From Acidobacteriota bacterium (GTDB taxonomy: Bacteria > Acidobacteriota > Vicinamibacteria > Vicinamibacterales > CAVVIG01): a DNA stretch of 64,000 bases. Below, one piece after another: positions 33,231 through 45,083 of the stretch. The stretch is from assembly GCA_016195265.1 (NCBI GenBank), contig JACPZW010000068.1, positions 1 to 64,000 on the forward strand, in the 5' to 3' direction. A program made the position numbers and the translations under genes. Every line of letters begins with the position of its first letter. The first letter of the stretch is position 1. Under the pieces are notes generated by a model. It was not told the DNA's origin. It saw only the letters and a list, made by a program, of their open reading frames with translations, and ran no database searches.

Positions 33231-34850
33231 ATGCGAATCGCGCTGATGGCCGTGCTGCTGTTCGTCGTGCTGTTCTTTCGTCTTGGCGCGCCGACGTTCT
33301 GGGATCCCGACGAGGCGCACTACGCCGAGACGTCGCGCGAGATGATCGCGACCGGCGACTGGTGGGCGCCGTATTACAACGCCGAGCCGTTCTTCGACAA
33401 GCCGGTGTTGTTCCATCAGCTCCAGGGCGCCGCGATGATCGTCTTCGGGCCGACGGAGTTTTCCGCGCGGCTCGTGCCGGCGGTGGCCGCGCTCGGGCTC
33501 ATCGCAATCACGACGGCGTTCGGCGTCGCCGCGCTGTCGGCCGAGGCCGGTCTCGTGGCGGGCGTGCTCCTCGCGGCGAGCCTCGGCGTGTTCGCGCTCG
33601 CGCGCTACGCCATCCTCGACACGCTCTTCACGATGTTCCTGTTCGGCGGCGCCGCCGCAGTGGCGTTCGCCGCGCTGCGGGATCGCCCGCGCTGGCAGTG
33701 GGCCGGGTACGCGGGCCTCGCGCTGGCCATCATGACGAAGGGACCGGTCGCGCTCGTGCTGTGCGGCCTGACGTTCGGCCTCGCGGTCGGCGTGTCGGCC
33801 GACCTTCGGCGCCGGCTGCTCGGGCTGCGATGGGGCGCGGGCCTCGCGCTCGTCGTGCTCGTGACCGCGCCGTGGTTCATCTATATGTACGTGCGGTTCG
33901 GGCAGGCCTTCGTGGACGGCTACTTCCTCGACGAGAACGTCCGGCTGTTCGGATCGAACCGCTTCGCGAACCAGCCGGGCATCTTCTTCTACGTGCAGAT
34001 TCTCGCGAGCGGCCTGCTGCCGTGGACCGGCGTGCTCGTCGGCCGGCTGGCCGATGACGTCCGTCGCGTCGTCACGGGCGTGCGGCTCGACAACGTGGAC
34101 GTGCTCCTGTGGACGTGGATGGCCGCGATCGTTGGATTCTTTTCGCTCGCGACCTTCAAACTGGATCACTACATCTTTCCCGCGGCGCCCGCGGCCTGCC
34201 TCCTGTGCGCGCGCGCGTTGACGGCGCTCGACGATCCGGCGCGCGTCGGCGATCACACGTGGTCGCGGCTCGGGCTCCTGCTGGTCGGGCCGCTGCTCAC
34301 GGTGCTCGGCCTCGGCGTCGGGTACGCCGTCGTGCAGCGGCTCTCGCTGCCCGGCGTGGCGATTCTGGCGCCGCTCGCGTTGACGACGGTTGGCGCCGCG
34401 ATGACGCTGTCGTTGCACGCGAGGCGGCAGGCGCCGTGGATGGTGGCGGGCGCGATGCTCGTCACGTATGCCGTGGTCGTCGCCGCCGTGGTCCCCGCGG
34501 TCGAGCGGCAGAAAGTCGTCGCCGATGTCGCGCGTCTGGTCGCGGCTCGCGCCGGCGCAGACGACCGCATCGCGAGCTATCGCCTGAACCGCTGGAATCC
34601 GTCATTCCGCTTCTACGTCGATCGGCAGACGACGTTCCTCGATGACCCGGCGACCGCGGCGGCGTTCTTTGCCGGCACGCCCTCATTCCATGCCGTGATG
34701 CTGCGGCAGGGCTACGACGAACTGATGGCGCGCGGTGCGCCGTTGAAGATCGTGGCCGAGCGTGACGGCCTGTGGATCACGACCGGCCGGGTCCTGTGGC
34801 GCACCTTCACGCCGGACGCGCGCTTCGTCGTCGTGACCAAAGCACAGTAA
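33231..34850 (+). CDS. ArnT-like glycosyltransferase (GT39/GT83 family)
   Basis: A 539-residue polytopic protein with about 10-12 membrane helices. The first periplasmic loop has the catalytic signature FWDPDEAHYAETSREM, followed by WWAPYYNAEPFFDKPVLFHQL, typical of ArnT and related lipid-linked sugar transferases. The C-terminal soluble part starts near residue 430. It probably transfers a polyprenyl-linked sugar to lipid A, protein or a glycan; the acceptor is unknown. Start ATG 33231, 15 bases after the preceding gene. Confidence 0.85.
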   Translation: MRIALMAVLLFVVLFFRLGAPTFWDPDEAHYAETSREMIATGDWWAPYYNAEPFFDKPVLFHQLQGAAMIVFGPTEFSARLVPAVAALGLIAITTAFGVAALSAEAGLVAGVLLAASLGVFALARYAILDTLFTMFLFGGAAAVAFAALRDRPRWQWAGYAGLALAIMTKGPVALVLCGLTFGLAVGVSADLRRRLLGLRWGAGLALVVLVTAPWFIYMYVRFGQAFVDGYFLDENVRLFGSNRFANQPGIFFYVQILASGLLPWTGVLVGRLADDVRRVVTGVRLDNVDVLLWTWMAAIVGFFSLATFKLDHYIFPAAPAACLLCARALTALDDPARVGDHTWSRLGLLLVGPLLTVLGLGVGYAVVQRLSLPGVAILAPLALTTVGAAMTLSLHARRQAPWMVAGAMLVTYAVVVAAVVPAVERQKVVADVARLVAARAGADDRIASYRLNRWNPSFRFYVDRQTTFLDDPATAAAFFAGTPSFHAVMLRQGYDELMARGAPLKIVAERDGLWITTGRVLWRTFTPDARFVVVTKAQ

Positions 34851-34876
34851 GCGTAGCGCGCGGTAAAATGGCACCC

Positions 34877-38062
<3,186 letters not shown>

Positions 38063-38094
38063 CGCGAGCGTTTCGACGATATAATCGCGGGCCC

Positions 38095-38376
38095 ATGCGC
38101 GTCGCACGACGCTACCTGATCACCGGCCGCGTGCAGGGCGTCGGGTTCCGTGTGTTCACCGAGGCGGCGGCGTGCCGAGAAGGCATCCACGGCTGGGTGC
38201 GGAATCTGACGGACGGCCCTGGAGAGGGCGTCGAGGCCGTCGCGGAAGGCGAGGCCGACGCGATCGAGCGCTTCGAGCGTTCGATTCGCCAGGGCCCGCG
38301 CGGCGCGCGCGTCGATCGCGTCGAGATCGAGATCACGGTGCCGAATGGACACGCCGTCGGCTTCGCCATCAAATGA
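38095..38376 (+). CDS. acylphosphatase
   Basis: A 93-residue enzyme with the acylphosphatase signature [16 protein letters not shown], which contains the catalytic Arg, and [20 protein letters not shown], which carries the Asn. It hydrolyses acyl-phosphate bonds. The start ATG at 38095 is preceded by a gap of only 32 bases from the VPS10-type gene. The stop overlaps apt by ATGA. Confidence 0.93.
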   Translation: MRVARRYLITGRVQGVGFRVFTEAAACREGIHGWVRNLTDGPGEGVEAVAEGEADAIERFERSIRQGPRGARVDRVEIEITVPNGHAVGFAIK

Positions 38377-38894
38377 CCATGGATGATCTGAAAAAGAAGA
38401 TACGCCACGTGCCGGACTTTCCGAAGGCCGGCATTCTGTTCTACGACATCACGACGCTGCTGCAGGATCGCGCGGGCCTCAAGTCGGCCATCGACCACCT
38501 GACGAAGCCGTTCCTCGATCAGCGGATCGATCTCGTCGTCGGGATCGAGAGCCGCGGCTTCATCTTCGGCTCCGCCGTCGCGGACCGGCTGGGCGCGGGA
38601 TTCTCGCCGGTGCGCAAGCCGGGCAAGCTGCCGTCCACGACCGTCAGCGCGAGCTACGCGCTCGAGTACGGCACGGACACGCTCGAGATGCACGACGACG
38701 CCGTGCGCAAAGGCCAGCGCGTGTTGATCGTGGACGATCTGCTCGCGACGGGCGGCACGGCGCGCGCGACCATGGACCTCGTGAAGCGCCTCGGCGGCGA
38801 GGTGCTGGCGCTGGCGTTCCTGATCGAGCTCGTGGCGCTGAGCGGCCGCGCGAAGCTGCCGGGCGAGACTGTCCACGCCGTCCTGCAGTACTGA
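38373..38894 (+). CDS. apt: adenine phosphoribosyltransferase
   Basis: A 173-residue purine-salvage enzyme making AMP from adenine and PRPP. Family blocks: [52 protein letters not shown] and the PRPP-binding [19 protein letters not shown] 38373 overlaps the acylphosphatase stop; a second ATG at 38379 is possible. Confidence 0.96.
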   Translation: MTMDDLKKKIRHVPDFPKAGILFYDITTLLQDRAGLKSAIDHLTKPFLDQRIDLVVGIESRGFIFGSAVADRLGAGFSPVRKPGKLPSTTVSASYALEYGTDTLEMHDDAVRKGQRVLIVDDLLATGGTARATMDLVKRLGGEVLALAFLIELVALSGRAKLPGETVHAVLQY

Positions 38895-38911
38895 GCGCGG
38901 ATTCCCGCGAC

Positions 38912-39424
38912 ATGATCATCCTGATTGCGGCGCTGGTGATGGCCGGCGCGGCGTACTTCGCCGGCATGCAGATCGCCGGAGAGCTGCGCGCCGCGCGCGA
39001 AGAAGCCTCGCGCGGCCGGACGGCCGCGCTGCTGCAGACGTTCGCGCCCGCGCAGGCCGCCGCTCAGGCGGATCCCCGCGCGCTGCTGGCGTGGCAGCCG
39101 GTCGCGAAGACCGCGCGCGGACTGTTCCCCGAGGAGTTCGCCGCGCTCGACCGCGCCGCGGGCGGAACGTTTCCATTCACGAAAGCGCAATTCCAGGCCG
39201 CCCATGATCGGTGGACGGCCGATTGGCTCGCGTGGGAGCGTACGCACGATGCCGAGTACAAATTGAAGGCGGCCGTCGCCGAGCAGGAATTGACGGCGTC
39301 GGGCGGATCGGCGCTCGGCCGCAGCAAGCTCGAGGCCGTCGACCGCGAGAAGCTGGACCTGTACCAGCGGCGCTACCAGGAGTACGTGCGGGTCGCGAAA
39401 GCGCTGCAGGCGCTGATCAGCTAA
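38912..39424 (+). CDS. membrane-anchored protein of unknown function
   Basis: A 170-residue protein. One N-terminal helix (residues 2-22, IILIAALVMAGAAYFAGMQI) anchors it, and the rest is largely alpha-helical and rich in Ala, Arg and Glu. The motif GLFPEEFAALDRAAGGTFPFTKAQ stands out, and the C-terminus (LYQRRYQEYVRVAKALQAL) looks coiled. I recognise no family. It lies 17 bases after apt on the same strand and may share its transcript. The tRNA-Arg gene follows. Confidence 0.65.
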   Translation: MIILIAALVMAGAAYFAGMQIAGELRAAREEASRGRTAALLQTFAPAQAAAQADPRALLAWQPVAKTARGLFPEEFAALDRAAGGTFPFTKAQFQAAHDRWTADWLAWERTHDAEYKLKAAVAEQELTASGGSALGRSKLEAVDREKLDLYQRRYQEYVRVAKALQALIS

Positions 39425-39485
39425 CCCGCCTCAGTGCGGTTTGAGCGACTTCCCGCTTGAGGTACACTGACGAGTCCGCTGTCGG

Positions 39486-39561
39486 GCGCCCGTAGCTCAG
39501 CGGATAGAGCACCCGCCTCCTAAGCGGGGGGCCGCCGGTTCAATTCCGGCCGGGCGCGCCA
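39486..39561 (+). tRNA. tRNA-Arg (anticodon CCT)
   Basis: A 76-base cloverleaf. Acceptor GCGCCCG pairs with CGGGCGC, D arm TAGCTCAGCGGATAGAGC, anticodon stem CCCGC/GCGGG with loop CTCCTAA (anticodon CCT), T arm GGTTCAATTCC. The 3' CCA is encoded. It decodes the AGG codon. Confidence 0.95.
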
Positions 39562-39737
39562 TATTCTGAGCGTCTTGGACCCGCGGGATACTGGTTGGCC
39601 GCGCAAGGACAGGCCGCGACCGCCGCCTGTTTGTCTGTCCGTGGCGGCGCACGGCGGCGCAGTTGAAGCCAAGAACGGCGGCAGACCAAGCTCGTGCGAC
39701 ATCCTCCCTGACCTGGACGCAATTGACACGCCGAAGG

Positions 39738-41030
39738 ATGATCCGCGACGTTTCTCTACACCAGCGCCTGACGATCTCGACGGTCAAAATGACCGTGGCT
39801 CTGCTCCTGGGCGGCATGGCGGTGTGGGGCCTCCGCTTCACCCTGCTGGAAGGATTCATCTACGAATCCCGCCTCGGTTTCGGCGGCGACTTCTATGCGG
39901 TCATGTACCGGATCCAGTCGTGGGACGGGACCGGCATCATGTACGGTCCGCTGACGGTGATGGAACGCTGGCTGGTCAACGCCTGGCCGCGGCTCTTCAC
40001 CATCCGATTCTTCGCGCTGGCCAACATTCCGGTCGCGGCCGCTGCCTTCGGGCTGAGCCTCAGCGCATCGCGTATCGGCCGGTTCAGGATGCTTGGGGTG
40101 CTTGCCGCGCTCTCGCTCTGGCTGTGCTACTGGTACCTGGCCTACGCGTTCTCGGTCGCCGCGCACTCTGAGTTGCTCGAGATGCTGCTGATCACCGCGG
40201 CCTGGTGGGCCGCGGCGCGAGGGAAACACGCGGCGGCGTGGAGCGCCCTGGTGCTCGCCACGCTCACCAAGGCCATTCCTATCATCTTCGCGCCGCTGCT
40301 CCTGCTGCGCGGCTCGCGCCGCGCGGTCATCGTCGGAGCCGCCACAGCCATCTGCATGGTCGGGATCGTGGGCATCGGGCAGCGCATGTCGCCCGTCGAG
40401 CTCGTGAAGGCGATCGTTGTGCCTGCTCAGAACGCGGAAGGCGTCTCGTTCCGCCAAGTGAGGCACATCTGGCCCGTGCCTTCAGGCCACCTTGCCGACG
40501 GTCTGAATAGCGCCACGGCGCGACTGCTGGGCCTTGGGGATCACGATCCCGCGCTCGGCCGGGTCCAGACAGCCACCAATGCGGCGACTGTTATGATTTA
40601 TGTGGCGCTGCTCCCGGTCGCGTGGTTTGTGCTGTGCGGACGGCACGCCCTTCCGGAGGCCGTTCGACTGGCGCTCGTGTACGGCCTGTTCTGCGCGCTG
40701 ATGCCCTTGATGACGTTTCACACGCACCCGCACACGTTTGTCTTCCTTCTGCCGGCCTGGACGGCGGCGCTTGCCGTCATCTCCGACGATTCGCGCCGAC
40801 GGCGTGCGGCGGCGTTCGGCGCCGTCTTCCTGCTGACGTACGTGGTCGCCGGGCTGCCAACAGCAGCCTTGCGCGTCGGCCGCCTCTTTGGCGTGGCGCG
40901 TCTCGACGCCATGAACCTCTTCGCCGATCCGATGTGGGCGAACCTGGTCTTGATCGCCGGTCTGGCGATCTACGCGATTCTGCGTGCGCGTGAGGCGGGT
41001 GAGCCGCACCCTGACTTGATGTTTGGCTGA
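39738..41030 (+). CDS. GT87-like polyprenol-phosphate-sugar mannosyltransferase
   Basis: A membrane protein of about 430 residues with some ten helices. The first loop has GGDFYAVMYRIQSWDGTGIMYGPL, and later TLTKAIPIIFAPLLLL is typical of DUF2029/GT87 proteins, which transfer sugars from polyprenol-phosphate donors on the outer side of the membrane. Start ATG 39738 chosen ahead of the first helix (VALLLGGMAVWGLRF); an open frame extends to 39663. It lies 177 bases after tRNA-Arg. Confidence 0.75.
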   Translation: MIRDVSLHQRLTISTVKMTVALLLGGMAVWGLRFTLLEGFIYESRLGFGGDFYAVMYRIQSWDGTGIMYGPLTVMERWLVNAWPRLFTIRFFALANIPVAAAAFGLSLSASRIGRFRMLGVLAALSLWLCYWYLAYAFSVAAHSELLEMLLITAAWWAAARGKHAAAWSALVLATLTKAIPIIFAPLLLLRGSRRAVIVGAATAICMVGIVGIGQRMSPVELVKAIVVPAQNAEGVSFRQVRHIWPVPSGHLADGLNSATARLLGLGDHDPALGRVQTATNAATVMIYVALLPVAWFVLCGRHALPEAVRLALVYGLFCALMPLMTFHTHPHTFVFLLPAWTAALAVISDDSRRRRAAAFGAVFLLTYVVAGLPTAALRVGRLFGVARLDAMNLFADPMWANLVLIAGLAIYAILRAREAGEPHPDLMFG

Positions 41031-41090
41031 CAAATCGCTGACAATCGCCAGGGGCTCGGGACTGTCGAGAGTGGTTCGGTTGGGAGATAC

Positions 41091-41816
41091 ATGAAGAGAA
41101 CAGAGCGGCGACATCTGAAGGAAAACGAGGTTCAGAATTTCGTGCGCGTGGCGCGCGAGATGTTCGAAACGCGTCGTGGCGAGAGCACGTTGGTCATCGG
41201 CCTGGTCGCGGCCCTGCTTCTGGGCGCCCTCGCGTATTACGGGTGGCGCGAGCACGTCCAGTCGCGCGCGACGGCGCTGCTGGCCGACGCGATGACCGTG
41301 CAGGACGCGCGCATCGGGCCGCCGCCGGCGCCGGGCACGCCGGCCAACGGCATCTATTTCCCGACTGAGCGCGAGCGCGCGCAAGCGGCGCTGACCAAGT
41401 TCAAGATCGCCGCGGACGCGTATCCGTCCGCAGACGCGGGCATCTACGCGCGCTATCAGCTGGCGTCGACCTACATGACGCTCGGCCAGCCGGCGCAGGC
41501 GGCGACGGCGTATCAGCAGGTGATCGACGCGGCGGGCACGGGCATCTACGGACAGATGGCGCGGCTCGGGCTCGCGGAGGCGCAGGCGCGCGCCGGCCAG
41601 TACGATCAGGCGATCAACACCTTCAAGGATCTCTCGCTGCGCAAGGACGGCCCGCTGCCGGTTGACGGGATTCTCATGCAGCTCGGCCGCGTGTATCTCA
41701 ACGCCGGTAAGCGTACGGAAGCGCAGCAGACCTTCAACCGCCTCGTGGACGAGTTCCCCGAGTCGCCGTTCACCGGCGACGCGCGCAAAGAGCTCGACAA
41801 CCTGAAGAAGATTTAG
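41091..41816 (+). CDS. YfgM-like TPR protein, membrane-anchored
   Basis: A 241-residue protein. A basic N-terminus is followed by one membrane helix (about residues 35-52, TLVIGLVAALLLGALAYY) and TPR repeats (KFKIAADAYPSADAGIYARYQLA, MARLGLAEAQARAGQYDQAI, RVYLNAGKRTEAQQTFNRLVDEFPESP). This layout is that of YfgM/TPR_21 proteins attached to the periplasmic face of the inner membrane, near SecYEG and BamB. The stop TAG is the first codon of a 31 bp direct repeat shared with the end of aguA. Confidence 0.83.
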   Translation: MKRTERRHLKENEVQNFVRVAREMFETRRGESTLVIGLVAALLLGALAYYGWREHVQSRATALLADAMTVQDARIGPPPAPGTPANGIYFPTERERAQAALTKFKIAADAYPSADAGIYARYQLASTYMTLGQPAQAATAYQQVIDAAGTGIYGQMARLGLAEAQARAGQYDQAINTFKDLSLRKDGPLPVDGILMQLGRVYLNAGKRTEAQQTFNRLVDEFPESPFTGDARKELDNLKKI

Positions 41817-41976
41817 ATCGCGGGCTCCTGCTGCGTCAGGCAGTCAGTACGTAGGCCGGGTCCTTTCGGACCCGGCTCGCAATCGCCGCCAGGCGGGTCC
41901 AAAAAAGGACCCGCCCTACGTACTACAGCGATCTGCAAACCGATCTAGATCGCGGGCTCCTGCTGCGTCAGGCAGT
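41814..41976. repeat. composite palindromic repeat flanked by a 31 bp direct repeat
   Basis: The insert at 41845-41945 holds two hairpins: GCCGGGTCC-TTTC-GGACCCGGC and GGCGGGTCC-AAAAAA-GGACCCGCC, with outer TACGTAG arms and TGCAAACCGATC at the right end. It is bracketed by identical 31-base copies (41814-41844 and 41946-41976; each begins TAGATCGCGGGC and ends GCGTCAGGCAGT). The right copy is the coding end of aguA (HCLTQQEPAI and stop); the left copy starts at the stop codon of the convergent TPR gene. This looks like an insertion with a long target duplication. Confidence 0.9.
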
Positions 41977-43009
41977 GGAGCGTGCCCAGCCCCCACACCA
42001 GATCGACCGCGTGGATGCCGACGATCCGGTGTCGCGGCATCAACTCGGCCAGCAGGTTCAGCGCGATCCGATCGTTCAGGTCGTTGAACGTGGGCACGAT
42101 CACCAATCCATTCGCGATATAGAAGTTGGCGTAGCTGGCCGGCAGGCGTTCGCCCGCCATCACGACCCGGCGCGGGTACGGCAGGCGGACGATCCGTAGC
42201 GGGCCGATCCCGGGATCGCGCGAGGCGGACTCGAGCCGGTGCAGGTTGTCGATCGACTTGGCGTGATTGTCATCGGTCGGATCGTCCTCGACGGCGAGCA
42301 CGACCACATCAGGCGCGACGAAGCGCGCAATGTCGTCCACGTGGCCGTGCGTGTCGTCGCCGACGCAGCCCTCGCCGAGCCAGATCGTGCGCCGCACGCC
42401 AAGCCAGTCGCGGAAGATCTGCTCGTAGCCCTCCCGCGAGAGTCCCGGGTTTCTGACCTGCACGCTGCTCAGCAGCCATTCTTCCGTCGTCAGCAGCAGC
42501 CCGCGGCCGTTGACCTCGATCCCGCCGCCTTCGAGGACGACCCGCTCACCGTTGTCGGTGCGGCGGGGCTCGAGACGCGGGTGGCCGGTGATCCCGGCGA
42601 TGGCCCGGCCGATGTTCGCGTCCTGCTCCCAGTTCGAATACTTCGCCCAGCCGCTGAAGCCCCAGTTGACGAGCGACAGTTTCCCGTCGGCGCCGAGGAC
42701 GCCGGTCGGCGCGCTGTCGCGCAGCCAGGCCCGGTCGAGCGGGACGAGATGCAGCCGGACGCGGTCCTTCCGCACGTCGTGCGCCGCGAGGATCTTCTGG
42801 GCGCTCTCGCGCACGGCGTCCGAATTGCAGAGGATCTCGACCGGTTCGACGCCGGCGAGCGCGCGGGCGATCTCGGCGTACACCCACGGAATCGGCTCGA
42901 GCTTGCCCGGCCAGTCCGGTTCGAAATGCGGCCACGCGATCCACGTGGCGCGGTGCGGTTCCCATTCGGCCGGCATCCGCCGGCGGGGAAGCTGGGCGGG
43001 GTCGGTCAT
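41945..43009 (-). CDS. aguA: agmatine deiminase
   Basis: A 354-residue peptidyl-arginine-deiminase-family enzyme that converts agmatine to N-carbamoylputrescine. Family blocks: MPAEWEPHRATWIAWP, DRAWLRDSAPTGVL, VLEGGGIEVNGRGLLLTTEEWLL, GDDTHGHVDDIARFV and the catalytic Cys in LGTLHCLTQQEPA close to the C-terminus. The start overlaps the stop of the amidase gene by one base (TGATG). Its last 10 codons are the source of the 31 bp duplication found next to the TPR gene. Confidence 0.94.
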   Translation of the reverse strand: MTDPAQLPRRRMPAEWEPHRATWIAWPHFEPDWPGKLEPIPWVYAEIARALAGVEPVEILCNSDAVRESAQKILAAHDVRKDRVRLHLVPLDRAWLRDSAPTGVLGADGKLSLVNWGFSGWAKYSNWEQDANIGRAIAGITGHPRLEPRRTDNGERVVLEGGGIEVNGRGLLLTTEEWLLSSVQVRNPGLSREGYEQIFRDWLGVRRTIWLGEGCVGDDTHGHVDDIARFVAPDVVVLAVEDDPTDDNHAKSIDNLHRLESASRDPGIGPLRIVRLPYPRRVVMAGERLPASYANFYIANGLVIVPTFNDLNDRIALNLLAELMPRHRIVGIHAVDLVWGLGTLHCLTQQEPAI

Positions 43010-43902
43010 CAGGCGAGGTAGCGGTTCAGGATGGGTCCGTAAGCGTCGATGCGCCGATCGCGCAGGAACGGCCAGTTGCGGCGCGCCGCTTCGACCATCG
43101 CGGGATCGCAGCGCGCGACGAGAATCTCTTCGGCCTCGCCGGCTTCGGCGACGTACCGCCCGTACGGATCGGCGATGAACGAGTGCCCGAAGAAATCGAG
43201 GCCGTCGGTGCCGGGCTCGTCTTCATGGCCGATGCGGTTCGGCGCGGCGACGTAGAGTCCGTTGGCGATCGCGTGAGAGCGCTGAATCGTCCGCCACGAG
43301 TCGACCTGCGCGGCGCCCCATTCCTGCCGCTCCGACGGATGCCAGCCAATGGCCGTGGGATAGAAAAGGATCTGCGCGCCGAGCAGGCTGGTGATGCGCG
43401 CCGCCTCCGGATACCACTGGTCCCAGCAGATGAGCACGCCGATGGTCGCGTAGCGCGTCGTCCAGACGCGAAAGCCCGGGGCGTCGCCGGGCGCGAAGTA
43501 GTACTTCTCGTTGAACAGCGGATCGTCCGGAATGTGCATCTTCCGGTAGGCGCCGAGCAGGCTTCCGTCGGCGTCGATCACGGCCGCCGCGTTCCGGTAG
43601 ACGCCGGGCCCCTGCCGCTCGAAAAGGGGCACGACGAGGACGACGGCGAGCTCCTCGGCGAGGCGCTGCATGCGGGCGGTCGTCGGACCGGGAATCGGCT
43701 CGGCGAGGTCGAAACGCTCGGCCTGCTGCGACTTGCAGAAGTACGGCGCGTTGAAAAGTTCCTTCAGACAGATGATCTGTGCGCCACGCTTCGCCGCGTC
43801 GCGGATCAGCCGCTCGGCGCGCACGTTGTTGGCCGCGAGATCCGCCGTCGCCGAGTCCTGAATCACACCGATGGTGAAGGGCTCTGCGCTGATCGGAGGC
43901 AT
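43009..43902 (-). CDS. aguB: N-carbamoylputrescine amidase
   Basis: A 297-residue nitrilase-superfamily enzyme that releases CO2 and NH3 from N-carbamoylputrescine to give putrescine. The Glu-Lys-Cys triad is seen: Glu in the first block (AVVLVVPLFER region and preceding CLKELF), Lys in YRKMHIPDDP and Cys in VLICWDQWYPEAAR. Other family hallmarks are NEKYYFAPGD and NRIGHE. I chose ATG 43902; a TTG at 43920 would add six residues. It lies 25 bases after the deoxyhypusine-synthase-like gene and overlaps aguA. Confidence 0.94.
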   Translation of the reverse strand: MPPISAEPFTIGVIQDSATADLAANNVRAERLIRDAAKRGAQIICLKELFNAPYFCKSQQAERFDLAEPIPGPTTARMQRLAEELAVVLVVPLFERQGPGVYRNAAAVIDADGSLLGAYRKMHIPDDPLFNEKYYFAPGDAPGFRVWTTRYATIGVLICWDQWYPEAARITSLLGAQILFYPTAIGWHPSERQEWGAAQVDSWRTIQRSHAIANGLYVAAPNRIGHEDEPGTDGLDFFGHSFIADPYGRYVAEAGEAEEILVARCDPAMVEAARRNWPFLRDRRIDAYGPILNRYLA

Positions 43903-43927
43903 GGAATCCTGTCCGGGCAAGGCTGGG

Positions 43928-44995
43928 CTACTCGAGGAAACGATCGCTCGGCACCGTACGGCCGTCGACCCTCATCGGGCCGGGCTCCATCGTGAACGCC
44001 GGCTTCTTGCGCTTCTTGAGGAGTCCGGCGCTGCTGGTGGCGAGCGCCGTCGCGAGCAGCGGCAGCGCGAGCGTCGCGTCGGCCTGCACTGAAACGCGCG
44101 GCGAATCGGTCGCCAGCTTGCCCCAGCTCTGCGCCTCTTCCAGGCTCGAGCCAGACGCGCCGCCGAACGCCGGCGTGTCGGTGACAATCTGGAGTGCGAA
44201 ACGGTGTCCGTGGACCCTGTCGCTGTAGAACTCGGCCTGGACACTTGCCTGGTTGATGAAGTTCTTCGGCGTGCCGCCGCCGAGGACGACCGACGCGGTC
44301 CGCGGCCGCCGGATGATGAGGTTCGCCGACTCGACGATGTCGCCGATGATGTCGATGTGGCCGGCACCGCTCACCTTCTGGCGCGCCTGCGACAGGCCCA
44401 TGCCGATCGACGAATCGGCGATCGCCGGGCAGAAGATCGGGACGCCGGCGCGATAGGCCGCGGTCAGGATCCCCTCGCGCTTCGTCGTCTTCCATAAATG
44501 TCCGCCCAGCAGGTACAGCATTTCGCGCGACGTGTAGGGCCGCCTCTCGAGCGTGGACGCGAAGTCCGCGATCCAGTTGTCGTTCGAAATGAATTCTTCC
44601 TCGCTTGCGTACGTGTCGTACACGCGATCGATCCGATCCTTGGCCAGCGCGGCATCGTCGGCGTGCGGCGAGCCGAGGTAGTGGTGACGGCCGCGCGTCT
44701 CGTGGAGGTCGTGGTACAGGTTCGCGCCGGTCGAGACGAGGCAGTCGACGTAGCGGTGCAGAATCAGATGGGCGACGACCATGCGCAATCCGCCGGCCGA
44801 GAGCGCGCCCGCCATCCCCATAAAGATCGTGACATCGTCGCGCAGCATCTTCTGCCACACGCGATGCGCGGTCGCGAGATTGCGGCCCTGAAACGAGATG
44901 CGCTCCATCCGCGTGAGGACGTCCTCGGCCGTGGCGCCCGCATCGACCGTGAACGGCACGATCGGCGTCCGCAGGAAGCGCGATTGTTTCTTCAT
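43928..44995 (-). CDS. deoxyhypusine-synthase-like enzyme (polyamine transferase)
   Basis: A 355-residue member of the DHS family. NAD-site and catalytic blocks are present: MGMAGALSAGGLRM, STGANLYHDLHE, PIFCPAIADSSIGMG, DIIGDIVESANL and SVVLGGGTPKNFINQA, where the Lys is in the position expected for the catalytic residue. Bacteria lack eIF5A, so the substrate must differ; DHS-like proteins in bacteria are proposed to make homospermidine or a related polyamine. Location directly upstream of aguB-aguA supports the use of putrescine made by those enzymes. Confidence 0.85.
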   Translation of the reverse strand: MKKQSRFLRTPIVPFTVDAGATAEDVLTRMERISFQGRNLATAHRVWQKMLRDDVTIFMGMAGALSAGGLRMVVAHLILHRYVDCLVSTGANLYHDLHETRGRHHYLGSPHADDAALAKDRIDRVYDTYASEEEFISNDNWIADFASTLERRPYTSREMLYLLGGHLWKTTKREGILTAAYRAGVPIFCPAIADSSIGMGLSQARQKVSGAGHIDIIGDIVESANLIIRRPRTASVVLGGGTPKNFINQASVQAEFYSDRVHGHRFALQIVTDTPAFGGASGSSLEEAQSWGKLATDSPRVSVQADATLALPLLATALATSSAGLLKKRKKPAFTMEPGPMRVDGRTVPSDRFLE

Positions 44996-45031
44996 GCGGG
45001 TGTCATTACATCACAAAAGATTCTTTGCTAC

Positions 45032-45056
45032 CACGGAGGACACGGAGGACACGGCG
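45032..45056. repeat. short ACGGAGGAC tandem repeat
   Basis: The nine-base word ACGGAGGAC is repeated about 2.5 times (CACGGAGGACACGGAGGAC, then ACGGCGG) in the gap between the surface protein gene and the DHS-like gene. Similar words occur in intergenic DNA of many large bacterial genomes. Confidence 0.6.
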
Positions 45057-45083
45057 GAAGAAACATTCTGGTGGGGACGTCGA

